The position numbers and the translations under genes are program-made. A stretch of 64,000 nt of DNA, from assembly GCA_021732995.1 (NCBI GenBank), contig JAKFWA010000085.1, positions 62,001 through 126,000 on the forward strand. Direction: 5' to 3'. The stretch is from Planctomycetaceae bacterium. GTDB taxonomy: Bacteria; Planctomycetota; Planctomycetia; Planctomycetales; Planctomycetaceae. The stretch's first letter is position 1. Each line of letters opens with the position of its first letter. The notes under the pieces were generated by a model. That model was not told the origin of the DNA. It saw only the letters and a list, made by a program, of their open reading frames with translations, and ran no database searches. This document shows, in pieces, positions 46,595-61,900 of this stretch.

Positions 46595-46942
46595 CCGTGC
46601 CAGGTCGCGATGGCGCCATCTGCGACTCCGTCATCCACACCAAGCGACGTCTGACAATTGTCTCAACGCGAGTAGCGCGGTTCTGCAGTTCACGAAAGCA
46701 GACAGTACGCGGAGGCTCTTATTGAGCCCGACTTGAAGCGGACTCAAATTGAACGACGCCAGTCGAGACTCATCGCCTGAAAAACCGATGGTTTTCCCGC
46801 ACCAACTCGTTGCGGGTGGCCGTAGGAGTCATCAAGCTCCCTCAATGCGTTTGGCCTTCATCAGCCCGCCCGTGCAGTTACGTGGCTGAGCCCCAGTCGC
46901 GGGCCATCGCACACAAAACGCACACGTACCGAGGAGCATCCC
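46595..46942. other. Region upstream of the giant gene, no supported gene
   Basis: No coding signal. Two small dyads occur (AAAACCGATGGTTTT near 46780 and a CGCACCAACTCGTTGCGGG stretch near 46798), too short to interpret. The promoter of the giant gene should lie here, but no convincing -35/-10 pair was found. GAGGAG at 46931-46936 is its RBS. Confidence 0.4.
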
Positions 46943-49900
46943 ATGCGCTTGTCACATTGGCTCACACGAATCGGTGAATGGCGACCCAACTCGGATAGGC
47001 GACGAGGATCTTCGAGCCACGTTGCGCGGCGGCAGAGCATCGCCAGAATTCAACTTCTGGAACGCCGAGATTTGCTCGTCGCCACCTGGATGCCGCAAGG
47101 CCCGAGTACGTCGCAGGACGGCCAAGTGGAAGGCATCGCAGACGGCGAAGTGATTGGCGCAATCCACGCAATTGTGACACATCCGACCGACGCCAGTATT
47201 GCCTATGTGGGGTCAGTGAACGGCGGTGTCTGGAGAACGACGAGCGCCACATCCGCGGATCCAGATTGGTCACCCCTGTTTGATCGTCAGTCGTCGTTAT
47301 CGATTGGCGCCCTCGCCATGGACCCAACCGACCCACAGCGCCTCGCAGCGGGTATCGGGCGTTACAGCGGCTTCGCGCAGAATGGAGGCCGGCTCACCGG
47401 CATCGCCCTGACCAGCGACGGAGGTGAATCGTGGACCGAGATCAACGACCCACTGCTGCAGGGCGAGAGCGTCTCCGGAATTGCTCTCATTGGCGACGTG
47501 GTGCTCGTCGCGACGAATCCGTTCTTTGGCGGTGGCGGGATATTCCGTCGCGCGGATGCAACATCCGGCTTCACAACAATCTCCGGCACCGGCGGCTTAC
47601 CTGCAGGCGGAGCATACGACCTTGTAAGCGATCCATCCGACCCGGATCGCTTCTATGTCTCTGTGGCTTCGGGCGGCCTCTATCGCAGTGACGATGCCGG
47701 CGTAAATTGGGTCTCCGTTTCCGAGGACGATACAGCGCTGAACTCGGCGATTACCGACGCCGGAAACAACAACACCGAGATGGCGGTCGCAAGCAACGGT
47801 CGCGTCTATGTCGCCGTTATTATTACTGGGCAGGTAAACTATATCGGGTACAGCGACGATCACGGTGATACATGGACTGCCATGGATCTCCCGCAGACGA
47901 CCGAAAGTAATAGCGATATCGAAGGTTTACATCCGGGAGCCCACGGCGGAACGCACTTTTCAATCGCGGTTGATCCCACTGACCCAAACACCGTTTATGT
48001 AGGTGGTGATCGCCAGGATTCTCCTTTCCCGAATGCGATTGGAGCGAACGACTTCACAGGCCGACTCTTCCGCGGGGACACCACAATCGCCCCGACCGGC
48101 GCAGTTCCATCCCCGCAATGGGAACACCTGACTCATAGCAACAACATCGCGGAGACTCCTGGCGGCGGAACCGGCAATGGGAGCGCTCCACACGCAGGCT
48201 CACGCGATATCTCGTTCGACGCCAACGGCAACCTGATCGAAGTGAACGATGGCGGCATCTATCGCCGCACCGGACCACGAACCAACAGCGGCGACTGGTA
48301 CTCGATGATCGGCGATCTTCAGATCGCGGAGATTCACAACATTGCCTACGACAACAACTCGAACGTGCTGATCAGCGGCAATCAGGACACTGGCACAACG
48401 TACCAGCTAGAAACCGGAGAATCGCTCTGGAAGACCATCAGTCAAGGCACTGGCGGAGATGTCGCCGTCGACAACGTGACTCTGGCGGGAGCCAAGCAAT
48501 CAATTCGCTACACCAGCTCGCAAGGGCTGGCCGAATTCAAACGGTCAATCTGGGACGACGATAACAACCTCGTCAGCTCTGCCTCCCCGGCACTGACGGT
48601 GACCGGCGGAGGAGCACCTCTTGTCGGCCAATACATCACTCCTGTAGTGCTGAGTGAAGTCGCACCAACGCGGCTTGTCATTGGCGCAGGTAACTCGGTC
48701 TACGAGTCGCTCAACCAAGGCAACACGATCACAGAGCTCGGCGCGGGAATCACTGCTGACGCCATCGCCTATGGCGGCCACCGCCTCAATACTGCAAACC
48801 CCGACGTGCTCTACGTGGCGCAAGATGCCACGATCTATGTTCGTACGACTGCGGGAGGAGCTTTATCCGCCGTATCAGCACTTCCGCCAGGCGCGGATAC
48901 TGTTAGTGACATTGAACTCGACCCCAACGATTGGATGCGAGCCTGGGTCGTCGACGGAGATCAGGTATTCCAAACTGTCAACGCAGGCGTCAGTTGGACC
49001 GACATCACCGGAAATCTGGTGAATGAGTCGCTGAGATCAATTGAATATATCTCAGGCCCCGTGCTGGATGGTCTGGTCGTTGGGGGCTTGGGAGGAGTAT
49101 ACAAAGCCACAGACAACAACTTTGCGGACTGGTCGTCCTTTGGTGTCGACCTGCCAAACGTCCCTGTGTGGGACCTGGATTACGACTCGACCGACGACGT
49201 TCTGGCCGCGGGCACGCTTGGACGCGGAGCTTGGACACTAGCCAACACCGGCCAATCGCTCATCGAGCCGGATCGTTTCGAAACCGCGCCGCTCGGTCCG
49301 AATAACACCCGCCAAACAGCCAGTCCAGTTGGAGTTGGCCTTGGCGTGCACGTCAGCAACGTGTCGCTGCACCTGCCAACCGATCAGGATTGGTATCAGT
49401 TCGAGGTCCTGCGAACAGACTCTCTCGACATCAGCGCCGTCTATGGCGAGACCGATGGTGTGCTCAACTTGCAGGTGTTCGACGAATCCGGCAATCAACT
49501 TGGCACCGGAACCTACAACAATGGCCGCAACACGGCTTCGCTCTCCAGCCTCCTGCCAGGCTCATACTACGTCAGAGTGGCTGAAACCGATAACTCGACA
49601 ACATCTTATCAACTCGAGATCACACCAGGCGCCGGAAGTACAACCCGAGTCTTTTACGTGAACGACAGCAGCGTTGCGGATGGATATTACACATTGGCAA
49701 CGGGCGACGATGCGAACGATGGTCTCACTGCCCACACACCGAAGGCCTCGATTCAAGATGTACTGGACGACTATGAAGTTGGACCAAACGACCTCATCGC
49801 AATTGATACAGGCAGCTACTCATCCGGGGTCACAATCACAGCCAGCGATGAAGGTGCCGCGTTCGCCGGAACTCCCGCCGGGAGCACGTACCTTGCCGGT

Positions 49901-52900
49901 GTTGGCTTCGAACTGGCAGACGCGGACAACAACTTGATCTACGGTCTCACGTTCACTGGACACGGAACCGGCATCTATCTCCACGAGGTCGGCGGTGTTT
50001 CTGCCTCGACCGACAACATCATCCGAGAAAACACATTTCACGGACGTTCGACCGGCATCAACCAGGGAGCTGGCGACATCTCAATTATCGACAACGTCTT
50101 TGAGAACACACACACCGGCGTTTTCCTCAGTGGCGCCGCCGGCGCAGTTGTTTCCGGCAATACCATTGTGGCCCTCACTCCAAACTCCATCAGCCACGGC
50201 GTGAGCGTCTCGTCAAGTGACAATGTCACCATCTCCGAAAACTCAATCTCCGGCGCATCCGTAGGGATTAGCGCATCCAACACAAAACTTCATCTCGCTG
50301 ACAACGAACTTTTTGAGAACGATCAAGGCGCATCAATTGCATATGGCTCCGTAACGCTACATGGCAACCACATCCACAACAATGAAACTGGCGTTGAGAG
50401 TTACTACTCAAACCTCGTGGTAGGCGGCACGGATTGGACTGCCGCCACCGTCAACGAGATCGACCATAATACAACAGGCATTCACGTCATCGGCTCCGGA
50501 ACCGTTCAGTACAATCGCCTGCATCGCAATGCAACTGCGGTCTCAACGACACAGGGATCACAAGCTGCGCCGATCCTGGTCGACCACAACGTCATCTATC
50601 GCAACAGCGACGACGGAGTTCTCGCGCACGCAGACAACGGAACACTGATCACCAGTAATACCATTTACGCTCCTGTTGGAGACGGTGTTCGCATTCAAGG
50701 ATCATCTCAGAATATAGAGCTGCGCAACAATATTATCTGGGCAGAGAACGGCTACGCACTGTCCGTCGCCACTGACAGCCAGCGCGGCTTCGCGAGCGAC
50801 TACAACAACCTCTTTGCAACTCGCGACGCCACCCATAACGGGCGCATTGTATCATTTCAGAAGGACTTCATTGACCTCTTTGATTGGCAGGTAGAGTCTA
50901 ACTACGACACTCACTCGATCGGATACACCGCCATTGACCCGACACTCGATAACCCTCAGTTCGTCGATGTCGCCAATGACAACTATCAACTGCAGGATCT
51001 GGTCTCGACCAGCATTGACGCGGGAGACCCGTCGATCACTGTCGATTTCCACCTCGAGCCGAGTCCGAATGGCCACCGACTCGATCTGGGCGCTTACGGA
51101 AATACCACCCTGGCGTCGCAGTCGCGCGCGACGTCAATTGACGTTGATTACCCCAACTTCTTCACGGACTGGCCTGCCGCTGAAGGCCGTGGAGTGTTCT
51201 TCCGGTCGGTCAATGTCTCCGGCAACGTTGATATCGATCTCCTTGATGCGGCCGGCAACTTCGTCGCCGATATTGCGGTCGTCCCCGCAGAGGACGGCGC
51301 TGTCGGCTGGAGCCCACAACAAAGCGGAATCTCCGGCAGCGTTTCCAATCGCTACCGTGTCCGGGTCAGATCTGTAGACAACCCGGCCATCACTGACATC
51401 TCGCGCGAAGTGTTTTCTGTGCCCCCAACAGGCGGGGATTACTTCGTTGATGACGGCGAGAACTCCGGAGATCAGTACACGACAACAGCAGTCGGCAACA
51501 ATCGCAACACCGGGCGTACGGCCAACGATCCCAAGGCCAACCTTGTAGCACTTCTCCGCTCCTACGATTTGGGCCCCGGTGACACCGTCAAGATCGACGC
51601 AGGCAACTACATTAACGTCAGAAATGTCGTACTCAGCGGCAACATTGATATTGGAGATGACGAGGGCGCGGTATTCACTGGGCCGACGTCCGCCGCAGCC
51701 GGCGTTGCAGTACTGGATCGCGCCAATTCATTCGCGGGCTCCACAAATATCGAACTCAACGACGCGGACTTCGTCACCCTGCAATACCTGACCCTGAGAG
51801 GTGCCGAGAATGGGCTCTGGGTAAAAAACGGCAGCACGCACTTCACCGGTAGTCACCTGATCGTCTCGCATAATACAACGGACGGAATTCGCATTGAGTC
51901 GGACTCCGAACTGACGGAAGTGGACACACTGACGGCCTCGCATAACGGCGGCACGGGCGTCGGCATCTACACTGCAATCAACGAACTGCGAGACAGCAAA
52001 GCTTTCAACAACTTGCACGGCATTGTCGTCACTGCAGGTCCGCAAGACGGAACACTGCGACTCACACGGCTGGATGTTCATGACAACTCACAAGTCGGCG
52101 TCAACATCTCAGCCCCCCGCATTGAACTCACCGATAGCTCGGTTCACGGAAACTCCACCGGCATCTATGCCTATTCCGCATCGGGCGTTCCGTCCATTAT
52201 TGGATCGGTCGATAGCACAGGCGCGGCGTCCTTGGCTCCCAACGAGCCCGGCGCCAGTTCAGGCCGTACCGGCAACCGCGTATACGATAACCTGGACGTC
52301 GGCGTTTATGCCTATGGCAATATCCTGGTATTCGGCAACAACATCTTCGGTCAAGGCGAGGAGAATCGCAGCGGCATCGGCGTTCAATTGTACTCGGGCG
52401 CAACAGCGCAGAATAACGCGATTCACGACAATACCTACGGTATCTGGATGCTAACGGCGCCGTTCTACTCCAACGATACGGCGCGTGAGAATCTTGTGTT
52501 TAACAATTCCATCGCAGGAATCATTACGGACAGCGAGGACATTGTCGTTGGAAATACCATCTACTCCAACGCCATCGGAATTCAATCAGGTGGGTCGCCA
52601 CACATCGAACACAACATCATCTACGGCAACGAGACTGATGGTGTTAAGCTGGTCGACGCTTCGGGATCGGATTCGAATCCTGCGTTGCTTCTCAACAACA
52701 CCATCTATCAGCCCACCGGAAACGCAGTCACAGTAACGGGTGGTTCTGACCATGTTACGTTGCGGAACAATATCCTCTGGGCGAAGTCGGGCTACGATAT
52801 TTCCGTGTCCAATGACAGCCAGACGGCGTTCTTGAGCGATTATAATGTGCTGCGCGTCACGGACACGGGCAAGGTTGCATTCTGGCAGGGCTTGGCGCGT

Positions 52901-55900
52901 CCGACTATTACGGACTGGCGATTGACGACATTCACCGATCAACACAGCCTCGCCGACGATCCACTCTTTGTCGACCTCGATGGATCCGACAACGTTCTCG
53001 GATACGGCAGCGTTACACAGAACGGAAGCGACGACGACTTCCATGTAAAGAGCACCGTGGGGCGATTTACGGGCTCGCTCGCACCTGTAATCACACATGC
53101 CACGGCAAGCCTACCGACCGCATCACCCGCTACTCCGGTGGCACTACCTGATAGCCAGCAGTCCGCCACAATCGACCGAGGAGCGCCAAACGACGAATTT
53201 GATCTCGAGCCAGCAACAAACGGCGGCTTCATCAACATTGGCGCCTATGGAAATACACCGCACGCCTCACTGAGCCCTGCCGAGTACGTCCTGCTGACTC
53301 GACCTGATGGCGGCGAGGTCTGGCCAGCCGAGCAGACATTCACAATCGATTGGCGAAGCCAGATCGTAGGCGGATACGGTACGGATGCCGGGTATCGAGA
53401 TGACGTACTGAGCGATGAGCCGCAAGGGTATTGGAGGCTGAACGACGCAGTCGGCAGCACAGTTGCCGAAGATTCGTCCACCGCAGGACAGGACGGGACC
53501 TACAATGGCTCTATCGAACTCGACCAACTCGCCGTCTGGCCAACGTCGGCGGCCGCAGAATTCGACAGCTCGGACGACGTCGTCACGATAGCGGATGCGG
53601 AAGGTCAGCGCGGCGAATCCTTGTCGTTGGAGGCCTGGATTTATCCCACAGCCACTTTTGCCACCTATGACACTGTGCTGATGAAGACCACCAACGGCAG
53701 TTGGAGTGACGGGTATGGCCTGTACCTATCATCCAACGACGCCTCAGGCACCTTGCGGTTCTTCATCAACAACTATTCTGCCCATGCAGCAACCGCGGCG
53801 GTGCCCCTGAATCAGTGGAGCCACGTCGTCGCTACCTATGATGAAAGCTCCATCAAGCTGTACGTCGACGGAACGCTTGCCGGAGAAACTCCCTATAGCG
53901 AACCAATCAACCATAGTTCGAATACACTACGCATCGGAAGCGGCGAAGGTGGCTACAACTGGCGAGGCCGCCTGAGTGATGTCGCGATCTACGACTCCGT
54001 CATCCCAGATGATCGCATCGCCAGCCACGCCAACCACCGCCCCGAAAGTTCGGGCGCGGTCGATCTGGCACTCTACGCCGAAGGCTCTGAAACCCCGACA
54101 GCAGTCATTGCAGATGACGTTCCCAACGATGGCACGTTCCGCTGGACCGTTCCAGCGTCAATACCACCCGCTAGCAACTACCGTGTTCGGATCACTCATA
54201 GCACCAACGCCGCTCTGGTTGATCAGAGCAATAACGTGTTCCGTATTACGGAGCCAATTCATACCTACTACGTGAACGTGCCTGAGGACAGCAACCTCAC
54301 CGACAATGAATACACGTCGGCGTCCGGAAGCAATTCCAATACGGGATTCTTCCCGGAAAGTCCGATGGCGTCGGTCCAGGCTGTACTCGACCGCTACGAC
54401 CTGCGGGCTGGCGACGTCATCCTGGTAGACACCGGACGTTATTCGTTGACCGTCAACGTCAAAATCGAGCACGAGGACTCAGGTGTTGAGATCCGCGGGC
54501 CAGTACAAGCGGGTCACGACGCAGTCCTCGATCGCGAAAACCAGTTCGCTGGCAGCCACGTCGTGGAACTGGTCAACGCCGACAAGATCACCTTGAGCCA
54601 CCTGACTCTGATCGGCGGCCAGGACGGCGTTCATGCAGCAGACGGATCCGACAGCGACCAGATTCTGATCTCCAATTCCGAGATTTTCGGTAACGCGCGT
54701 AACGGTATTCAAATCGGTTCCGGCAATGACTCGATATCGATCGCACACAATTTGATTCGCGGAAATGGATCACGCGGCGTGCAGTTCAATGGTAACGGTT
54801 CGATTACCAACAACACCATCTATTTGCATCCCACACACGGTATCGACGCGGCCACTACCGGCGGCACAGCCGCAATCATCATCAGCAACAACCGAGTAAA
54901 CTCCAACGGCGACATCGGCATCATCATTGACACGAATGGTGGCGGGAAAATTACAGCCAGCCACAACGACGTCTTCGAGAACAGCACTGGCATTCAGGCA
55001 ACGTGGGCGGGGTCATACGTAATCGAGAACTCAGTCCACGACAACAGCAACAATGGCATCCGGGTCAATGCGCAGGCCACCGCGACTGGCAACGATGTCT
55101 TCAGGAACTCAGCAGGCATATCCAGCGGATTCTATTTCGATTCCGGTGAAGTAATTAAGGGGAATCGAGTTTTCGCGAACCGGCAGGCAGGCATCTACTC
55201 CACCGGCGCGGACATCGTCTCCGACAATCAAGTCTACGCGAACTTGCTGGGTATTCAGGCAGTCCACGAATGGTCGCGTTTCACCGGCCAACTGACTAAC
55301 AACCTGGTCTACGACAACATCGAAGGTGGCATACAGGTCTGGTATGCTGCGAGCGGCGCCGTAGTCCGCAACAATACCGTCCGCCAAACCTCGGGCGATG
55401 CCCTGCGAATCGGGAACTCTACCTCCGGTCTTGAAGTATCGAACAATATACTGTCTACAAGCGGTGGGTACGCTCTGTCAGTGGCCGCCAACAGTCAAGC
55501 AGGACTCTTCAGCGATTACAATATCTTCCAGTTCCCTACTGCAACGTCAGACGGTGGACTCGGGCAGTGGCAAGGTCATGACTTTGACTCTTTGAATGAC
55601 TGGTTCTTCGCGCTCGGTTATGACCAGCACAGCTACGTCAGCAATCCCGGTTTTGTGCAACTTGGTGGTGCGGACGCAGCATTGGGATACTCGGGCTTAG
55701 CAAGCGGCGCAGCCACCATCGTCGACGACGGCGATGCAGGCTTCGCGGTGACCGGCGATTGGGAGTCACAAACCTCAATTGGTCGAGGAGATGGCGAACT
55801 TGAGCGAGTTTTCACTGACGGCCATCTCGCCGATGGCGTAGCTACCTGGACATTCACCGGCTTGACGCCGGGCGCATCTTACGAGATCGCGGCAACTTGG

Positions 55901-58900
55901 GAGCGAGACCCGGGACGCTATAGACATGACTATAGTACTGCGCGATTTGAAATTTCTAATGGAGGCCTTTTCGTAAGTCGTCGAGATGCGGTGCAGTACA
56001 GTAATCCAGACGAGTACCCCGAAGGTGAATTCTTTTCCGCCGATGGCAGCGACTGGCGCCCGCTGGGCACGATCGTTGCGACCGACGGCACACTGACAGT
56101 CCAACTTTCCGCAGCCAGCGCAGGACGAATCATTGCCGATTCGATTCGACTCCAGCAGATCGTCGGAGACCGCGGATTCGATGATCGTCCTGGATTTGCC
56201 CTGCAAACCGGCTCGGTGGGAGTCGATCAGGGAGATCCGCTAACCATTTTCTCAAGCGAACCGGCCCCGAACGGCAATCGTGTCAATATAGGGGCCGATG
56301 GAAATACTTCGCGGGCGACCAACAGCTCGAGTACTCAGATGCAGGTCCTCTCGCCTGAAGCCCTCGGCAAGGTGGGTATCGGTGATACTGTTACGATTGA
56401 CTTCCAGTCGTCGGGCCTGACAGTGAACGATCCTGTTCTCCTGCTGAACGCAGGCGGTGGGGCATTCGAAAACTGGACCGCCAGCCAATTCGCTACGAGA
56501 AGTCAGTCCAGCACGATCACCGAGAGCATCGATCTATCTGGACTGGTAAATCCTGCCCCGCAATCGATCTACCAGTCATACGCGTACACTGACAACTACA
56601 ACCCAGGCGCGCGTATGTCATTCGCGCTACCTGTCCCCGACGGAACCTATACCGTTCGCCTGCACTTCGTAAACGCGTATGGGGCCCAGCCCGTGAGTTC
56701 CGGAACATCGCAGTCTCAAGTGCTGGACGTACACGCCGAAGGGAACCTGGTCCTGGATCAGTACGATCTTCCGGCTGAAACAGGAAGTCAGTTCCGGGCG
56801 GATATCGAGACCTTCTCGGTAGCCGTATCTGGCCAGGATGGCCTGTCACTGGACTTCATCAATGAGGGATACTACCCGACGAGCCTCGCAGCCATCGAAG
56901 TGTTGCGTGCAGCCCCGACTGGTACCGTCGACCCTCGCGCAACCATTGAGGTGTCTCGCGACAACGGCGGCACGTGGGCGGCGGTTGGAAGCGATGTGGC
57001 GTTAGATAGGTTTGGCCGAGGCTCATTCAACTGGACGATCCCCCAAGGCTTTGAGACTCAAAGCACAACGGCACTTGTTCGAGTGACTTCTGGTGGGACC
57101 AGTGGAGTTTCCATTCGCCCGTTCCTGATCGCGCCTCAAGGAAACGACTATTACGTCAACGACAATTCCCTCGTCGGCGACGTGTTCACAACGGCCGTTG
57201 GTAACGATCTGAACTCTGGAAAGACCCCCGATAGACCGGTCGCCAGTCTCTACGGACTTCTGGCCAGCTACGACCTCGGCCCCGGAGACGTCATACACGT
57301 TGACGCCGGCACCTACCAACTTCTCCGATCGCTGCAGATCGATCAATCCGACGAAGGCGTGCGGATCGAGGGGCCATCCTCTGACTCCGCAGTTCTCAAT
57401 CGCGGCATACGTTCAGGCTACTCCGTCATCGACGTTGTCAACGCGGACGATGTCACGCTCAGTCACCTGACTCTGACGGGCGCCAGCTTCGGTGTTCACG
57501 CCACAGGAAGCGCGAGACTCACGATCGCTGATTCCCAGATCTACGACAACGACAACACAGGCATAAGTATCGATAGCAGTAATACTGCCACGACATTGCG
57601 TGCCAATACAGTTTTCCGGAACAGCATTGGCATCAACCAGGGCAGTTCCGGCCTCATCGAGAACAATCGCGTGTTTTCCAACGGCGCTACTGGAATTACG
57701 GCGTCGAGTTCTGCTGATAGCAGCGGCAATCCAGTGCTCGTTGTTCGCAACAATACTGTTTCGGACAATAGTGGGGGTATCAATGCGTCGTCGAACTACG
57801 CCAACGGCGTCGCAGTAATCAACAACCGCGTCTTCGCGAACGTGGCCACTGGCGTAAGTGTCGCGGCCGGTGCATCTGCAACTGGAAACATCGTCTACGA
57901 CAATCAGACAGGCATTGCGTCCGGATTCTCATTCGACAGCAGCGAAACCATTACCAACAACCGCGTCTTTCACAATCGCGGTACGGGAATTTACGGCACT
58001 GGCGGCGACTTGATCTCGGGCAATCAGATCTATGCGAATTCCGTTGGCATCCAGGCAGTTTCCGAATGGTCTAACTTTCATTCAGCACCCCAGATTCTCA
58101 ACAATCTCATCTACGACAGCAGCAGTAACGGCATTCTATTACAAACGGGTAATAGCGCTTCAGCAGCCATTCGAAACAACACCATCCACCAGCCGATTGG
58201 GGATGCCGTTAGAGTTGCGGCAGGCGTCTATGCTGCTGTCGAGAACAACATCCTGCTGACCCAGGATGGGTATGCGATTTCAGTAGCTGCCAGCAGTCAA
58301 CCCGGATTCTACAGCGACTACAACATCTTTCAGACTCCCGTTGGAACTGCAGATGGCGGACTCGGTGAATGGCAGAGTCGTGACTATGACTCCCTCAACG
58401 ACTGGCGTTTCCAGGTTGGGTATGACCAGCACAGTCAAGTCGTGGATCCGCGATTCAACGATCCAGACGGCGCGGACAACATCTCGAGCTACAGCACGAC
58501 TCCAATAAGTCCCGCAGTGATTATCGATGATGGAGCCACAGGATTCAGCACAACCGGTAGCTGGGTTACTGACGTCATCGGGCGTGGCGTCGGTGGCACC
58601 GAACTGCAGTCGACAGCAAACAGCGTATCGGCGAGCTGGACATTCAGTGGACTGCAGGAAGGTGGCACGTACGAACTCGCTGTGACATGGCACGAAAGCG
58701 GACCTTACGACCCAGCGAGTGCGGACGCCGAATACGCGGTATTCGACGGAACCACGCGGATCATTACGACAACGCGGAATCAGTCCTACCAAGGGCCTAA
58801 CGACTTCACGGCCGACGGCGCGCACTGGTCTCGAATCGTTACGTTCATAGCCTCGGCTTCCACCGCAACGCTGCAACTGACTCCGATTACGGGTCATGTC

Positions 58901-61900
58901 GCTGCTGACGCCGCGCGACTGCAGCGCATCTCGGGGGATCACGGAGCGGACGATCGCGTCGGTTGGCGCATCCAGTCAGACTCGCCAGCTATCGATCAAG
59001 GAGATCCAGGTTCCGTTTATTCAGCAGAGCCACAACCCAACGGGAACCGCGTCAACATCGGTCATGAAGGAAACACAGCAAATGCTGGCACCAGCCCCAG
59101 CACACAGATTCAAGTGCTCTCACCCAACGGCGTCGAGAAGCTGGAAACTGGCAGCGTTGTCCCAATTGAGTGGCAGATCTCGGGAATCGGACAGCTTGAT
59201 CCGGTGCTGCAATTGAACGCCGGGGGCCCGGCCATTGGCCGCTTCGCGGCTGACCAGTTTTTGCGAAGTGGTCACACAACAACGGGGGGAACCAGCAGCC
59301 TGATTGGATTGCTCAATCCTGCTCCCCAGGAAGTCTATCAAACTTATACGTACGGTAGCTCCGGACCCGGCTCGCAGTTCTCCTATCAATTGCCTGTACC
59401 GGATGGGACCTACACCGTGCGGCTTCATTTCGTCAACGAATATGGAGCAGCTCCGGCTGCAACCGCAGGCAACTTTGCTCAAGTATTTGACGTGTTCGCC
59501 GACGGGGCTCTCATCATCGATGACTATGATCTGCCAAGCGAAACAGAAGCCCAGTATCGAGCTGCAATTGCGAACGCATCGGTCACCGTTACCGGAGGCG
59601 ATGGCCTATCGCTCGCGTTTCTTAATCAGTCATACTATTCGGCCACGATCGCGGCGATCGAGCTTCTAAGAGCGAATCCCGCAGGACAATCGGACCCGCG
59701 CGCCACGGTCGAGCTGTCTCGCGACAATGGCTCAACATGGACAACTCTTGCCACGAACGTTGCTCACGATCCCAACGGTCGCGGCGAATACTTGTGGACA
59801 ATTCCTGCGAACTTCGAAACCGCAGGCAGCACAGCGCTGGTGCGCGTCGCTGTCAACCCCACAGATGTCTCAGATCGCCCCTTCCTGATTGCCAACAATG
59901 GTCGCGACTTCTACATCAACGACGGTCAAACGACCGGCGATGTCTTCACAACAGCCGTCGGTAGCGACCTGAATAGCGGCAAGAGCGCAGATCGACCCAT
60001 GGCCACTTTGGCCGCACTGCTGGAAGCCTACGATCTTGAACCTGGTGATGTGATCCATGTCGACACGGGCAACTACATCACCGTGCAGAACATCCTGATC
60101 GGGGCGGAGGACGCTGGCGTCCGCATCGAAGGCCCCAGTGGGACGACCCCACGCGCGATCTTCGACCGCGACTTGACCAGTCAGTCGTTTGCTAACACGT
60201 TTGATATTCACGACGCAGCCGGCGTGACACTCGACAGCCTGGGAATTACTGGCGGCTATCACGGTGTGCTTGTTACCGGCGCGAGCAACCAATTCAACCT
60301 GCGCCGTAGCGAGATCTATGGCAACGCGCACGATGGTGTCGCGCTCAGCCAGAACGGGCACGAGTATCTCGTCGCGGACAACGTGATGCGCAATAACGGG
60401 GCTTCAGGCTTAAGCATTCGAAGTGATGGAGTAGCCTCTGGTAATCGCCTCTTCGGCAACGCTAGTCATGGCATCTACGCGATCAACGACACCTTGGATA
60501 ACACTCTAGAGGTGCGCGACAATCTACTAATTGGCCAGGGCGGCACTGCGATTCACGCACAAAACAACATTCAGGCCATCAACAACACCCTCGTCAGTTC
60601 GGGCGGTGGCACCGGCATCTATGCGACCAGCGGAGCAACCGTCGCGGGGAATACTGTTTCTCGCTATGCGGTTGGTATCAGCACGAGCAGCGGCAACTCT
60701 TTTGGCGGCTCAACCGAATACGTTTACAACAACCGGGCATTCGCCAACAGTTCAACAGGCATTTCGGCAGACTGGGACGACATCGTTTCCGGAAACACAT
60801 CGTATTCCAACTCAATAGGTATCCATCTCGATTACTTCCATGGTGAGGCGTCTAATAATATTGTCTACGCGAATACGAACTACGGCATCGAACAGACAAG
60901 CCGTCCCTTCTACCAGACAGGAGCGTCTGAGCTAGTTAACAACTCGGTATTCCAGGACGTCGGCGACGCGATTCGCCTGACGAACTCTTCAAATGTGCGG
61001 GTTGCCAACAACATCCTATGGGTCAATGCCGGTCACGCCCTGTTTGTGGATTCACCCAGTCAGCCTAACTTCCGGAGCGACAGGAACGTCATCGCACGCG
61101 GGCCCAATCCGATTGTGCCCGGCGATCTGGCACGTGCAGGCTTCTGGGGCGGCGAGACCCGACCAACTCTGGCCGATTGGCAGCAAGCTTCCGGCCAGGA
61201 TATCCACTCGGTCGAGGCAGATCCTCGTTGGCTCGATATCAACGGACCTGACAACCTTCTCGGGTATACCACCGCGGGAGGCGGCTTCGACGGTGGGCGA
61301 GACGACAATTTCTCATTGCGGCGCAACTCAGTAGCAATCGACAGGGCGGATACTCACCTCGCGCCATTCACCGATCATGTCGGAGCGGCTCGTCACAATG
61401 ACCAAGGCACTCCCGATGTGGGAACACCGGGCTACGCCATTACGGCATTGAGCAGCAGCGGTTTCACCGAAACTGGTGTCGCTCAAGGTTTCAGGAACTA
61501 CGGTGCCTTCTACGACTTGACGCTACCATTCGCGTTTCCGTTCTACGACGACACATTTACTCATGTTAGCGTGTCGACCAGCGGTTTCTTGCAGTTTGGC
61601 GGGGCGAACGGCGCAGGCGATGTCTCCAACTCGACGAGCGAATTGCTTCTCAATGCGCGAATCGCGCCGCTTTGGGATAACATATTCACCTATAACGAGG
61701 GAGACGACGTTTTTGTCGATACGTCAGTCGCGAACCAGGTAACGATCCGCTGGAACGGGACGCTCTCCGAGAATCCGGGCGACCTGAACTTCTCGGTTAC
61801 CTTGTTTGACACTGGCCGCATTCAGTTCCACTACGGGGCCGGAAATGCTGGCTTGACTCCCACCGTCGGAATTTCGCGTGGAGACGGCCGCCACTACCTG

